From Flectonema sp. DT1601 (Eukaryota > Euglenozoa > Diplonemea > Diplonemida > Diplonemidae), in NCBI GenBank assembly GCA_964019425.1, contig OZ025785.1, positions 891,501-955,500 on the forward strand: a stretch of DNA of 64,000 bases. The letters run 5' to 3'. The notes beneath the pieces are model-generated. The model had not been told where the DNA came from, searched no databases, and was given only the letters and a program-made list of their open reading frames with translations. Numbering within the stretch: position 1 is the first letter of the stretch; the number at the start of each line of letters is the position of its first letter. Below, in pieces: positions 32,129 to 42,886 of the stretch. Made by a program: the position numbers and the translations under genes.

Positions 32129-32763
32129 TTAAATTGGACCACAACTATATAAAATATAATGAACTGCCTTCGTCACAGTATGTAAGCTACTTACGTTAAC
32201 AGATGATAAACAGTTACAGTTTGAGAGGAAGTATGAGCCTATCGCTGATAGGCTTTTCAGAGAAGACAAGTCAACTGACTCCAACGCAGATTTAGACAGA
32301 AAATATGTGCCTATCGATCTCACCTTTATTCTCAACAGTGTTTGAATTATGAAATAAAGGTATCCTTTCCGTGTTTTAACTTTCCCTCGTCTCAAAATGT
32401 AAAATCATACCCATGGACACTACTGCTACCATGGGGAATGAGACTCAGGTGTTTAATTGGCGTTGTGCCAATAATTTTAATTACAGTGTTCGAATAGGAA
32501 CACAATGAAATCCCGTCAATCGCTTTTCTTACTGGAGAAACACTCCCAAGTGAATCCATACCGTGAACCTCAAGGTTACCACAACTTTTTAAAATATAAT
32601 GAACTGCCTTCGTCACAGTATGTAAGCTACTTACGTTAACAGATGATAAACAGTTACAGTTTGAGAGGAAGTATGAGCCTATCGCTGATAGGCTTTTCAG
32701 AGAAGACAAGTCAACTGACTTCAACGCAGATTTAGACAGAAAATATGTGCCTATCGATCTCAC
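31997..32763. repeat. Partial tandem duplication of the LRR gene 3' end
   Basis: Unit 1 (31997-32323) and unit 2 (32324-32763) both begin cctttattctcaacagtgtt and end at cctatcgatctcac. They differ by a handful of substitutions, one small length change in the poly-A of tctcaaaa, and one gap of roughly 110 nt missing from unit 1. Unit 2 holds the true 3' end of the LRR gene. The near identity indicates a recent event. Confidence 0.9.
32129..32326 (-). pseudogene. Duplicated C-terminal LRR fragment
   Basis: This frame repeats the last LRRs of the neighbouring 804-residue protein (VRSIGTYFLSKSALESVDLS, SIGSYFLSNCNCLSSVNVS-type text) with very few changes, then ends early (YSCGPI), because the unit lacks about 110 nt of the parent's 3' end. 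It has no start region of its own: upstream of the matching part the frame only enters the duplicated 3' flank. It is best read as a non-functional tandem copy of the gene's 3' end. Confidence 0.75.
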
Positions 32764-34806
32764 GTTTGAGAAGGAAGAAAGGTCAACAGATTCCAGAGAA
32801 CAATTAGAACTTAAAAAGTTATTTCCAATAGTAACAATGTTGGATTTCGAAGGGAAAATTACTGATGTGAGTGAATCACATTTACACAAAAAGTTATCAA
32901 TTTCAGTGACATTCGTAAATGCGGAAACATTAATAGTTTCCAAACAACTACATCCATATAAAAAATAGCTTCCAATACGAACCACACTTATAAAAGAAGA
33001 CAAGTCAATGTCATCAAGCTGCTCGCATTCATTCAAAAACTCCTCACCAATTTCTTCGACAGATGGGCAGTCTAGGGAGATGGACTTTAAAGAATTACAC
33101 TCACTTAGGAATCGTGATCCAATGCTTTCCAAATTAGGTGTGTATCCAAGATTGAAATCTTCAAGAGCAGTACACTTTTCTAAAAACCCATCAGAGATCG
33201 ATTCGACTTTTTCAAAGTCACTCAAAACAGAATTCAGTCCCTTGCAGCCTTCTAGAAATCCTCCTTGAATTTCAGTGACGTTGATAAAAACTTGTAAGTC
33301 GATTGATTCTAAGGCTTCACAGCTATTTAAGAAACCAGAACCAACTTCTGTTACATTATCAAAGGAGCTTAAATCAATAGATTGCAGTGACACGCATCCC
33401 ATTAAGAATGAATCACCGATATACTCCACATCATCCATTAGGTTCACTTCTGTTAAGGATTCACACATTGATAGGAACCGGTCACTTATGTTTACAACGT
33501 TTTCAAAAAATGACAGATCGATCGATTCTAAAGAGCAACATCTTTCTAAGAATGATGAACCAATCCCGACCACATCCTCAAATCCTGAAAGATCAATTGA
33601 TTCTAGTGAGTTACAGTCTTCTAAGAAATCACTTCCTATATTGACAACATTCTTCATATCACACATTCCATTAATAGATTCTAACGACGAGCATTCACTC
33701 ATAAAGCAGTCCCCAATTTCATCAAGACGGTACAATGCTGATATATCAATGGTTGTTAAAGAACTACACTGACGTAAGAAACAATTGTTTATTTCACTAA
33801 CTTTATGTAAATTGGAAAGGTCAATGTCTTGTAAACTACTACAACCTCCCAAAAACCAGAAACCTATGTCTTCTATGTTTTGCAAGCCACACATACCAGA
33901 TATCTCAGTCAAGGAAGAACAACCCTTAAGAAAAGAATCAGGTATGGATTTTATGTTCTCAAAGGCAGAGAGGTTAACATTAAGTAACGATTCGCTACCT
34001 TCCAAGAAGAACTTTCCAATATCCTCCAGTTGTGTAAAAACTGTGAGATCAATCTCTCTCAGTGAACGACAATGATATAAAAAGCAATCCTCGATAGTAG
34101 AAACTTTTTGTAAAGAAGACACTCCAGAAATGGATTCCAAGTTGTTGCAGTCACTTAAGAAACTGGAACCAATACATAATACATTTTGAAAGGCAGTCAC
34201 GTCTATCGACACAAGAGATTTGCATCCCATAAGAAATCCACCAGCGATAGATTCTAAGTTCAGTAAGGATGAGAGATCAATTTCGGTAATGGAAGAATTC
34301 TTTAAGAAATTTAAACCTATCGAAGTGACGGAGCTGAGACCTGATAATTGAAGAGTCGTCAAGGTAGTCCCAGCTAAGAAAAATGGCGACGTCGATTTTA
34401 CAATAAAACTATTAATGAGAGAAACTTTTTTAATGCTTTCGGGTAACCAACTAGACCTGACGTCGATACAGCCATCATTAGTGAAGGTTGGCGTGTCAAG
34501 AAGGAGATATTCATCGTTACTGCGATTGTATAAGTCGGTCATTACTGTTCTTTTAATCGGATCTGTGAGCCAGTTAATTCCAAAGATTTTTATTACAAAA
34601 GCGAATAATTGAGAATCGGGATCCACCAATGATAATAACAATTCATGTGCAGGAAGTATGCTGCCACAGTATTCAAGTTCGAAAGCGGCATCCGTATTCC
34701 ACTCATCAGCTGCGGCTTTTGTTGCATCACCGGCTGTCGAATCGATCTCCGCATTGAACACTATCTCAGGAAATCCAGCATCCGGACATGAAATGTAAAC
34801 TTGCAT
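32392..34806 (-). CDS. Ubiquitin-like/LRR_5 (BspA-type) protein, long paralogue (804 residues)
   Basis: A single exon. Residues 1-75 resemble a ubiquitin-like domain (MQVYISCPDAGFPEIVFNAE, AAADEWNTDAAFELEYCGSI), as in the 327-residue paralogue at 19978-20961. Residues 130-740 are roughly 25 BspA-like leucine-rich repeats of about 23 residues, with alternating L-x-S-I-D-L-S-x-F and V-x-x-I-G-x-x-F-L-x-x-C cores. These proteins are common in Trichomonas, Entamoeba and other protists and usually act as binding scaffolds. A signal peptide is absent, so it is probably intracellular. The last 60 residues differ from the repeat and end GYDFTF. Its 3' end has been tandemly duplicated just downstream. 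Repeat regularity makes unequal exchange likely. Confidence 0.85.
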   Translation of the reverse strand: MQVYISCPDAGFPEIVFNAEIDSTAGDATKAAADEWNTDAAFELEYCGSILPAHELLLSLVDPDSQLFAFVIKIFGINWLTDPIKRTVMTDLYNRSNDEYLLLDTPTFTNDGCIDVRSSWLPESIKKVSLINSFIVKSTSPFFLAGTTLTTLQLSGLSSVTSIGLNFLKNSSITEIDLSSLLNLESIAGGFLMGCKSLVSIDVTAFQNVLCIGSSFLSDCNNLESISGVSSLQKVSTIEDCFLYHCRSLREIDLTVFTQLEDIGKFFLEGSESLLNVNLSAFENIKSIPDSFLKGCSSLTEISGMCGLQNIEDIGFWFLGGCSSLQDIDLSNLHKVSEINNCFLRQCSSLTTIDISALYRLDEIGDCFMSECSSLESINGMCDMKNVVNIGSDFLEDCNSLESIDLSGFEDVVGIGSSFLERCCSLESIDLSFFENVVNISDRFLSMCESLTEVNLMDDVEYIGDSFLMGCVSLQSIDLSSFDNVTEVGSGFLNSCEALESIDLQVFINVTEIQGGFLEGCKGLNSVLSDFEKVESISDGFLEKCTALEDFNLGYTPNLESIGSRFLSECNSLKSISLDCPSVEEIGEEFLNECEQLDDIDLSSFISVVRIGSYFLYGCSCLETINVSAFTNVTEIDNFLCKCDSLTSVIFPSKSNIVTIGNNFLSSNCSLESVDLSSFSNVRSIGTYFLSKSALKSVDLSSLKSLSAIGSYFLSNCNCLSSVNVSSLHTVTKAVHYILKSCGNLEVHGMDSLGSVSPVRKAIDGISLCSYSNTVIKIIGTTPIKHLSLIPHGSSSVHGYDFTF

Positions 34807-36600
34807 TTTTATATGTGTGGTAGGGGTGACTTGGATAAATAAATCAAGGTTATGGTAGGGGTGGGGGACTCACTGAGAATTGTCAATTCAAAAACGGCTA
34901 CATTATCAGACAAAAAACCGCACATAAGAATGCATGTCGAAATACCAACAAATACATAAAATAATAAAAAAAAATGAAAAAGGGGGGTAAAATGATAACT
35001 GCATTCTTAAGCTCAAAGGAACAACAATTTCAAAAAACTTTTTTTTTTTCGTCGCGGAAAAAAGAATTAACCCTAGCCTGACTTGGCTGTGGGTAATCGT
35101 GACAAAAAGGGGGGGGCGGGGAAAAAAAAAAAAAAACATTATTTCTTTATTACCTAGTTATCCTTTATTCCCACAGTGGAATAAACGCTAACAAAAACTA
35201 GTAACTTGACTGTGCCTGAGTACTTTGGATTGCATTGTATTTATCAAAATCAGATGCTAGGGTATTAAATGCACCACAATCACAGATAACACAATGCTAA
35301 GAGGACTCGGCAATATAAAAACGAGTAAACGCAAAGCTTTAATTCCACGCGCACTTACACTACAAGTTGATGGTGATCACCTTAACTAATAAACCAAAAA
35401 ATACCAACCTTGACACACATAGAGCTGCTCGATTTCTTGCTAAAATAGGTTTTAGGGTTAGAGGTTTCCTATTTATTATCAAAACCACGATTAAAAAAAG
35501 ATACACAAAAAGAATAGCTAGGAGGCGTATATACCACACACCAATTGGTTGATAGAGGATTGAAAGTATAAAAAAAAAAGTAAACAGAAATAAAAACAAA
35601 AAAAGTTCTGTGAACTTATAAATCGGACCACTTTTGTTAAAAAAAAAACAAAAAAAAAAAAAAAAAAAGGGGGAAGTGAGATTCAAATAATAGCCTAATA
35701 CTCAAAATATATAAAGCAGAGGCCCAAACTACAAAAATTACAACAAAAAAAAAAATTGATAACAAGTCAAGTTTCAAGTTGCACACTATTCAAAAAGTCA
35801 TGTGTGAGTTTTCTTTTTTAACTTGTAACGTTTTCAGATCAATCAAATCGTAAGACGCCTACTAAATAGCGACTACTCTAATTATATGACTGACCTGTCA
35901 GCAGTTGATGGGGTCGTTAAGTTTTAGTTTACACGACACTGCTTCAAACTGCATTATTAAAGTGGAAAAGTTAGCAACCTCATTATGTGTTCATTAAATC
36001 GATAGTTCGATTCGGTTCTCTGATCGAGTTCTCAACAGGTAGTCCAAAAGAAAAAAAGAAAAAGAAAAAAAAACAGAAACAGAAACGACAATCGCATTGA
36101 TAACATAATGAAAGAGGAGGTAGAACCCATCCCCTCTTAAAAAGTTTTTTTTTTTTTTTTTTTTAAATTAACACGGAAGTTCCAGTAGTTATCAGACTCG
36201 TCTGAGCTACACACATGCCAATGTAATCTGGAAGGCACGATGGTGAAAACCATCACAAGTTCTATAGAGAAGCTGCTGCTGACCGAAAGGTTTGGTGGTA
36301 ACCAACATCTTGATGATTTCAACCTTCTGGTGTACCGCCAGGTACTTCCCTGTTAGTTAATCAGCTACTCGTATTCAGGTGAGAGGGAGGAATCGTAAAA
36401 TGTGTTTAGCCAAAACAGCAGAACCAAATTGATACAAAAAGCAGACAAAATAATCGAAGAAAGAGAGAGATAGAGAGAGAGGTACATAGCACTCGTTAGA
36501 CTGCTGAACTAATTCTAATTCTCTCTCATAGGTCGGATACGAGTCTGTCTGAAGACAGGTTCACCGTAAGAGTTATATCTTTCAAGTCTTTTCAATGACC
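34807..36600. other. Intergenic region, 1.8 kb, mostly homopolymer and AT-rich
   Basis: The long frames (up to 108 codons) are Phe- or Lys-rich products of T- and A-runs. One stretch, about 36170-36355, is less AT-rich and open on both strands (plus: a frame containing MVKTITSSIEKLLLTERFGG; minus: a frame containing PNLSVSSSFSIELVMVFTIV). It may be a gene remnant, but I cannot assign it. Confidence 0.45.
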
Positions 36601-37620
36601 TCAAGCAGCTTCCATAAACGAAACAACTTCTCTGAATGTCTGTTGTTGAGTTCCAAGTAGACCCTCACCCCAGCATGGAGGGAATCCAAAGTAAGCATGT
36701 CGAGCACCACTCATTGTAATAAACTTACTATCAAATCCTCGGGATTTCAGTGCCCAGTGAAAGGTTGCTGATGAATAAATTAAAGGATCACGTGATCCAC
36801 AAATTAAAAGAGTTTTTGGATAACTTTTAATTCTATTCATCCAATCACAAACACTTACATATCCAGACATGTGAGAGGACTTATAATTATTGAGGCACAC
36901 GCTGTACAGAAAGGAACACATAAGAGACTCTAAAGGACAGACACCCTTCAGCTTACCAAACCAAGACTCTTGATCATGAATTCCATACACGCTAGTCACT
37001 GAAACTATAGCTGGTAAGGACTCTGTTTCATTAAATGAAGAAGAACGAGATACTGAGTGGTTTTTGTAAGTATATTTACACAAGTCTTTCATCATCAACG
37101 GGTTTTCTGTGAATGCTGCTACCAGACTTCCGATATTTCCTCCAGCAGAGTCTCCGTGAATGTGAACTCGTTTGACTCCATGCTCTTCTCTCGCATATTG
37201 TAATGCTCTAACCATGGAGATGATTGGAGCAGGGAACTTACCGTAAGGTGCTAATGGATACGACACTGCCAGTACTGTGTAACCTTTTCTTACAAACGGT
37301 GTCATAGAATGAATTAAAACGTGAGAATTTGCAACTGACCAACCCCCACCGTGGATGAAGAGCATGCATTCATTATTTTTAAACTTCTCTCCATTTGACG
37401 GTGACAGAATCCATCCATTCTCTCTCCACTCCCTTCCGTACTTTATCTCTTCTCTGGAGACTCCTTGTTGGACGAGGTTTCCGTCTTGTGCTGCTTTCTC
37501 TGTTCTCCACCACCATTCAACACCGTACCGAATTAGAGCACCATCCAGGAATATTCTTAAAACAGACATTACTATCATAGCAATGTAACATATGACTCGT
37601 GAGAGTAGAAATTTTATCAT
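36601..37620 (-). CDS. Alpha/beta-hydrolase, HSL-type esterase/lipase with N-terminal anchor
   Basis: A single exon of 339 residues. Residues 3-30 (FLLSRVICYIAMIVMSVLRI) form a membrane anchor. Then come the oxyanion-hole HGGGW (residues 90-94), the nucleophile elbow HGDSAGG (about residue 155), the acid in GSRDPLIYSS and the His of SGARHAYFGFP: a full Ser-Asp-His triad in family order. HSL-type enzymes hydrolyse short-chain esters, acylglycerols or acetylated substrates; which one is not readable here. The ATG is preceded by an A/T-rich stretch. A TTTTTATTGTATCATTTTAACCCAG-like site lies further upstream (the part ending TTTTAACCCAG). A catalytically competent enzyme is expected. Confidence 0.85.
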   Translation of the reverse strand: MIKFLLSRVICYIAMIVMSVLRIFLDGALIRYGVEWWWRTEKAAQDGNLVQQGVSREEIKYGREWRENGWILSPSNGEKFKNNECMLFIHGGGWSVANSHVLIHSMTPFVRKGYTVLAVSYPLAPYGKFPAPIISMVRALQYAREEHGVKRVHIHGDSAGGNIGSLVAAFTENPLMMKDLCKYTYKNHSVSRSSSFNETESLPAIVSVTSVYGIHDQESWFGKLKGVCPLESLMCSFLYSVCLNNYKSSHMSGYVSVCDWMNRIKSYPKTLLICGSRDPLIYSSATFHWALKSRGFDSKFITMSGARHAYFGFPPCWGEGLLGTQQQTFREVVSFMEAA

Positions 37621-40055
37621 TTTTTTAATTTTTTAATTTTTTATTATATTTCGTTGGTCTCGTGTTTGTGTGTGTGTGTTGTGTGTTGTTTTTTTATCGT
37701 CCTCCGTGGTGGACTCCTGGGTTAAAATGATACAATAAAAAGTGATCGAATCCACTGACAAACTTCTCTCTGCCTAATTTTACAAAATAATATTAAGGAC
37801 ACTGTGAACAACGATGCTCAACTGTAGTCTTTTTTTATTGATTCCCTTCTTCTATTTCTCTCATCATCAGTATGGTGTAATAGTCAGTCACTGAAAAAAA
37901 AAAAAGTGTATTTTTAAAAATTGAATTGAAGAAAAGCGAAAAAAGTAAATTTATACATGCATAAATAGAAATTTTTTTTCCTGCAAAATTTCGGAAAAGA
38001 AGGGAGAAGAAAAAATGTGAACGCATTTAACCTCTCACAGGGAGAGGTCGTACTCACAAGCTAGTTGAGGAAAAAAAAAGCTTAATGCAAGAGAATTGGA
38101 TTGGGGATGGTAAGAGAGAGGCGGAAGGAAATCAAAATGTCATACAAGCCGGCCCTTGGAAGTTAACAGGCTCAACTTGAATCTGAGTTCACTCAAAAAG
38201 AAAATTAAACAATCGGATGAAGATGCAGGTCGAGATACATACAAATTGTGATATACGCCAACCAAAAAGAACCCTAATTGTTTAAGGAAATCAAGCGTTG
38301 TAGGATTTACTATTCGTTCTGTAAGAACCCCTCAGTTTTCCCTTTAAAATAATGTGTAGGATATAAGTCAAGAAGACGATGACGAAAAAAAAAAAGAAAA
38401 AAATTAAATAGATGAAAAAGAAAAATACACACACGTTTAACCCGTTTAATTTTTTTTGTTAGCAAAATACAAACTGATGACTACGAGGGGTCTGGGTAGC
38501 CCGCATCAGTAATGAACCAATCAATGATAAGGTCGCACTACGTCGCAACGGTAATTTGAAAAAAAAAAAAAAAAAGTAAAAAATATTAATCACTCGACAA
38601 TCCGATGCGGGAAAACCCCACATTAGATAATTTGTGAATTTTTTTAACATACGAGAGGAAGAAACTTTTTTTTTTTTTCATGGACAGCTGCTACATCGTT
38701 CCGATGGACAAAATAATGCCAAGTCGAGCGGTGTGCATACTTGCCAGTCTTGTATTTAATAAAAAACATATATAAAATAAAACAAAATAAAACTCTCTTG
38801 CAATGATGTAAAAAATGATACTCACCCCGGTATCTCGCACCGATTGTTGCCAATGCATAGCGCAAGCTCGCTGCGACAGAAATGAATACACGAAAGAAAA
38901 AAAAAAGGGGGGAAAAAAAAAGAAAACTAATGCAGGAAACGTGTGTGATTTTTATTTTGTAGTTTGTATGGGGGAAAACTTATTTGAGGAAGGGAGAGGT
39001 TAAAATAGAACTGAAGAAGAAGGAAAAGAATCTCAAAAAATATTGAGAACAATGACCTACCAAAAGGAAGACTGCAGAATGATCATAAGCAGATCGATAC
39101 TTAGCAAAGCCTTCCTTCAAAGATATAACTCAGAAGGAAATAATAAAATAAAAAAAAATAAAACGGAAGTCACTTTGTTTCCTACCTCAAAAATAGTAGG
39201 ACTCCTCCTCGTCTCATAATCTGCAGATAAAGTGAACAAAAAAAAAAAACGGATCTCAAATTAGGATCGTAGTTGACACAGATACTCTATTTGTGCTCTC
39301 ATAAAAAGAGATAAACGAGTGGGGGAAATTAAGTATCTTTTTTTTTTTCACATACATAAGCTTGGTAAAGAGTCAGTTTTTTTTTTTTTTTTTTTTGTCT
39401 TTTTTTGCTGTTTCTCTTCTTTGATGATGCACATGCTATAATAGCCACATGCTACCCAAAAGAATAGAAATGGAAGGTAAAAATTTGATACCTTTTTTTT
39501 TTTTTTTTTTTTTTGGAAGGGAAAACCAATACATTTGAATAAGAACAAGTCCAAAAAAAAAAAAATAACAAAAAAAAAAACACATTATTAACAATTCTCT
39601 CAAATTTCTATGATGCGCAATGGCTGCCAAGAAGTAGTACACTACAGTAGGGAGGAAGGGGATGTGACCCCGACCGCTTTCAGAAACCGTATACAATGTG
39701 ATGGTCAGCTTACAGGAACAGTTATGTGGAAATCAATAACTAAAAAATACTCCAACAAACCCCCAAAACGAAAGCACTAAATTTCTTCTGGCAGACCATT
39801 GCAGTATCCAATGCTGAAATTCAAAAGAGAATCTAAAGATTTTTTCTTTTTTTTTTTTTTTTTTGTTGGTTGGCAGGAGGGAATAGAGAAAAACAAAACA
39901 AAAAAAAGAAATAAAGGCATATTGCGATCGAACAATCAAAACAAATTAACCTCAGTAAAGTACGGGAGCGGGAAAAAAAAAAGAAAGAGAAATAAAACGC
40001 GCTACTAATCAGACGAGCAGATTTCGTGCAAATAATAACACATGTCCATTTCAGA
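37621..40055. other. Intergenic region, 2.4 kb, no gene seen
   Basis: The frames are up to 86 codons and run through homopolymers. T- and A-runs occur near 38560, 38668, 39379, 39493, 39552 and 39846. A less AT-rich patch at 38460-38640 gives no recognisable product. Nothing can be annotated. Confidence 0.5.
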
Positions 40056-41882
40056 TTAAAAAGAGGTACATGCAGTACGTGTACATTGCGACAACCCTCC
40101 TAATCTCACAATTGAACTAACCAAATGCAATGAGAAATACCAACAAATATCCTTGGCAGGCATCGACGTTGGAAGTGACATAATTGTGTTGCGAGCGATG
40201 TCTGGTTTTGCGTTAGGTCCTGTTAGACGGAAGTGGGCAGCTGTAAAAGGACCAGTTAGCATTTTAAAAGCCAAGGCTGGGTCTGAAAACCATAAAGCAG
40301 CAGACACCCTACACCCAATAGCTTCAGCAAGAGAATCAGAGTATGGAATCCAGTTGACGAGAGTCTTAAGTCTTCCATCAAAGTCTCTTTGTTGGATGTC
40401 ATTAGCAACAGCGATGTCTTTCATCATTAATTCTTCTGAAGGTAATTCTAACTCTCCACTAATAACCTTAGCAAGACATCTTGCTTGAACCTCTGCAATT
40501 GGTGGAATGGCTCCGATGTGAGGTCTGGCAGTTCCTAAGAAAGCTAACCCAGGCTGAGATACAGGAAACATATATTTGTACATCTGTGATGGGCAGTTGC
40601 ACGTGCTGACTGATGATGCTGCTCCTTCAGTCTGGATGTTACCAAATAGCGAACCAGACGTATCAAATCCAGTACAGAGTAATATAGCATCGCAGTTGTT
40701 CATAACATTACCGTCAGTGAATGTTACTGTTGAGCCTTCAATTTTATCAATTTGTGAAACTAATTTAAGAGATCCGTTTACAATCCTCGGAACAAAGTGA
40801 TCAGACTTTGTAGCAAATTGAGAGAATGCTCCCTTCTTTGATGATTTCAATAATTCGTATTCAACAATGTCATGTGGTGACATAACTCCGGAGTAGTACT
40901 TGGCTGATCTGACCATGTCTGCTGACAAGTTGTGAAGCCACTTTGGAAGTGAGTAACGTAATCTGTTGCTGTCATAATCATTATTTAAACCAGTCGAAGG
41001 GTTCTTTCTGCTGACAACAAACGCTCCAGATCTCGATGAGAGGAATGCAACGTTTGCGTTGTCACCAATTTCTGCGGCTACGTCAGCAGATGTTTCACCG
41101 AGTCCGACTACGATAACATTCTTACCTTTAAACTCATCCGGAGAAACGTAGTCTTTGCTGTGTACAATCTGACCTTTGAATGATTCAACACCGCTCATAA
41201 CAGGAATATTTGGCTTAACGTGAAGTCCTGAGCAAACAGCTACGTAGTCAAAGGTTTCAGTAGTACTACAACCTGTTGAGTAATCGGTTACAATGACAGT
41301 TGACTTTCCTGTTTTATCATCAAGCGATACCTTCGTAACCATTGAGTTGAATTTAATGTTACCAAAGACGTTGAATTCCTTTGCGTATTTCTCTAAATAC
41401 TTAACATAAACCTTTGCTGGGTAGTGGTGGTGATCACCCTCAGGAGGAGGAAAGTCAGAAAAAGCAGTTACAAAAGGTGATGAAGTCAACCTAGCAGACT
41501 TGTAACAATGTGCAAAAGTACCTCCAACAGTGTCAGAACCTTCAAAGCAAGTAACAGAATGTCCAGCATCAGTAAGTTCCTTTAGGGTGACCAGTCCAAC
41601 AGGACCAGCTCCAATAACGGCAACTCTCTTCGAGACGTTTTTATTAGTTTTAATGAACTCACCGTATTGCATTGATTTCAGACGAATACCCATAAAGTTA
41701 AATACAACGTAGCTGACAATCATGATTCCCATCGCCAGTCCAATAATTGGGAATTGCCATCCCATCAAAGAGAGAACCAACGGAATCCCGACAGTCACAG
41801 CAATGTGAAGCATTAATGGTAGTGTTTGTTGAACGTCGTCTCCCCATACATTTTGTTTTTCGAGTTTTTTAATATTACACAT
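40056..41882 (-). CDS. Flavin-containing monooxygenase (FMO family)
   Basis: A single exon of about 608 residues from the ATG at 41882. Residues 15-70 are two hydrophobic segments (LMLHIAVTVGIPLVLSLMGW, IIGLAMGIMIVSYVVFNFMG), unusual in placing membrane spans before the enzyme. The FAD Rossmann motif RVAIGAGPVGL-type (VAVIGAGPVGLVTLKEL) follows, then FEGSDTVGGTF, a second nucleotide motif VIVVGLGETSADVAAEIGDN for NADPH, and a C-terminal LLCTGFDTS. FMOs oxygenate soft N or S nucleophiles using NADPH. The last 30 or so residues (HLVSSIVRLGG...) may be read from intronic or flanking sequence, as the family end is near AKPDIARNT. The TATATATTTTTTGTATTATTAG site lies 26 nt upstream, so longer N-terminal frames are rejected. 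Confidence 0.85.
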   Translation of the reverse strand: MCNIKKLEKQNVWGDDVQQTLPLMLHIAVTVGIPLVLSLMGWQFPIIGLAMGIMIVSYVVFNFMGIRLKSMQYGEFIKTNKNVSKRVAVIGAGPVGLVTLKELTDAGHSVTCFEGSDTVGGTFAHCYKSARLTSSPFVTAFSDFPPPEGDHHHYPAKVYVKYLEKYAKEFNVFGNIKFNSMVTKVSLDDKTGKSTVIVTDYSTGCSTTETFDYVAVCSGLHVKPNIPVMSGVESFKGQIVHSKDYVSPDEFKGKNVIVVGLGETSADVAAEIGDNANVAFLSSRSGAFVVSRKNPSTGLNNDYDSNRLRYSLPKWLHNLSADMVRSAKYYSGVMSPHDIVEYELLKSSKKGAFSQFATKSDHFVPRIVNGSLKLVSQIDKIEGSTVTFTDGNVMNNCDAILLCTGFDTSGSLFGNIQTEGAASSVSTCNCPSQMYKYMFPVSQPGLAFLGTARPHIGAIPPIAEVQARCLAKVISGELELPSEELMMKDIAVANDIQQRDFDGRLKTLVNWIPYSDSLAEAIGCRVSAALWFSDPALAFKMLTGPFTAAHFRLTGPNAKPDIARNTIMSLPTSMPAKDICWYFSLHLVSSIVRLGGLSQCTRTACTSF

Positions 41883-42886
41883 ATTTAATGTGGTTGTTGT
41901 AAGTGAACCTAATAATACAAAAAATATATAAAATTCAACAAACTCACATCGATGACATGTAGGCCATAATTTCTCACATAAGTTACATGAGTTGTGTCTT
42001 CTGCTTATTTGTTGGAAATAATTTTTAAAAAAAACTATAAAAAACATAAAGCAGAACTCATAACGTGGATTGAACAAAGAAGAATGGGGAGTCCACTGCC
42101 TGTTTTCTGCTACCCGAATGGGGGTGGAGCGAACCTCGTAGGAAAATTCCAACCAAAAACTAAAGTAAAATAAAATAAACTAACAGACTATACAGTAGCC
42201 ATATGGTACCAAAGGGGAGTGGAGTGGACCTACTAATAACGATCGCATACAAAAGATTTTTTTTTTTTTTTTTTAATTTTTTTTTTTTTTAAAGGAGGAA
42301 AAAGAAAAACTGGGATTGGCCGTCCACCACAATGAAAAAGGGAAAAAGAAGAAAAAAAAACACTTTCCTCACTCCCCTCAAAGCGACAAGTCAAAACTTC
42401 TATCATTCCCCAGATAGTACTTTCTCACGCTAATTAAAGTTTAACAACGGCCTACACTTTCTTGAATATTTCTCAAAAACCCCAACATGGAGACATTGAC
42501 TATTGACGTGTGGCCAAACCAAAACCGTCCGAGAACAGCAGCGACAGGGGTGAAAGAAGGATACAAAAAAAGGAGTCTTTTTTTTTTTTTTTTTTTTTTT
42601 TTTTCCCTTCCAGGGGGCGAAAAAGAGGGGTGCAAAATCGAAGAAATAAAAAAAAACACATACAGGAAAACAAACACAGGCAGCAATACGCAACGCAGCA
42701 TAAGGGAAGGCGGCAAACACTAAGGGGGACAAAAAAGAAAAAAAAGAACAAAGAGAAGAAAAAAAATCCATCTGAAAAAAAATACAAAATTGGGGAAAGC
42801 GGGGATTTGCCATACGTAATTCCTCGTTACTCATTTATCCGAAGGGACGCGTCCATCTACTCAAGAAACGGAACAGCACACTTAAC
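41883..42886. other. Intergenic region with T-tracts
   Basis: About 1 kb between the FMO start and the spectrin-like gene's stop. It has T-runs near 42259-42290 and 42580-42604. Frames of 78-134 codons overlap on both strands, low in complexity and not credible as genes. Confidence 0.5.

Noticed and set aside
35360-35686. Minus-strand 108-codon frame predicted all-hydrophobic
   Set aside because: It comes mostly from AT-rich sequence and a T-run; no family resemblance, and no acceptor-like site before the ATG.
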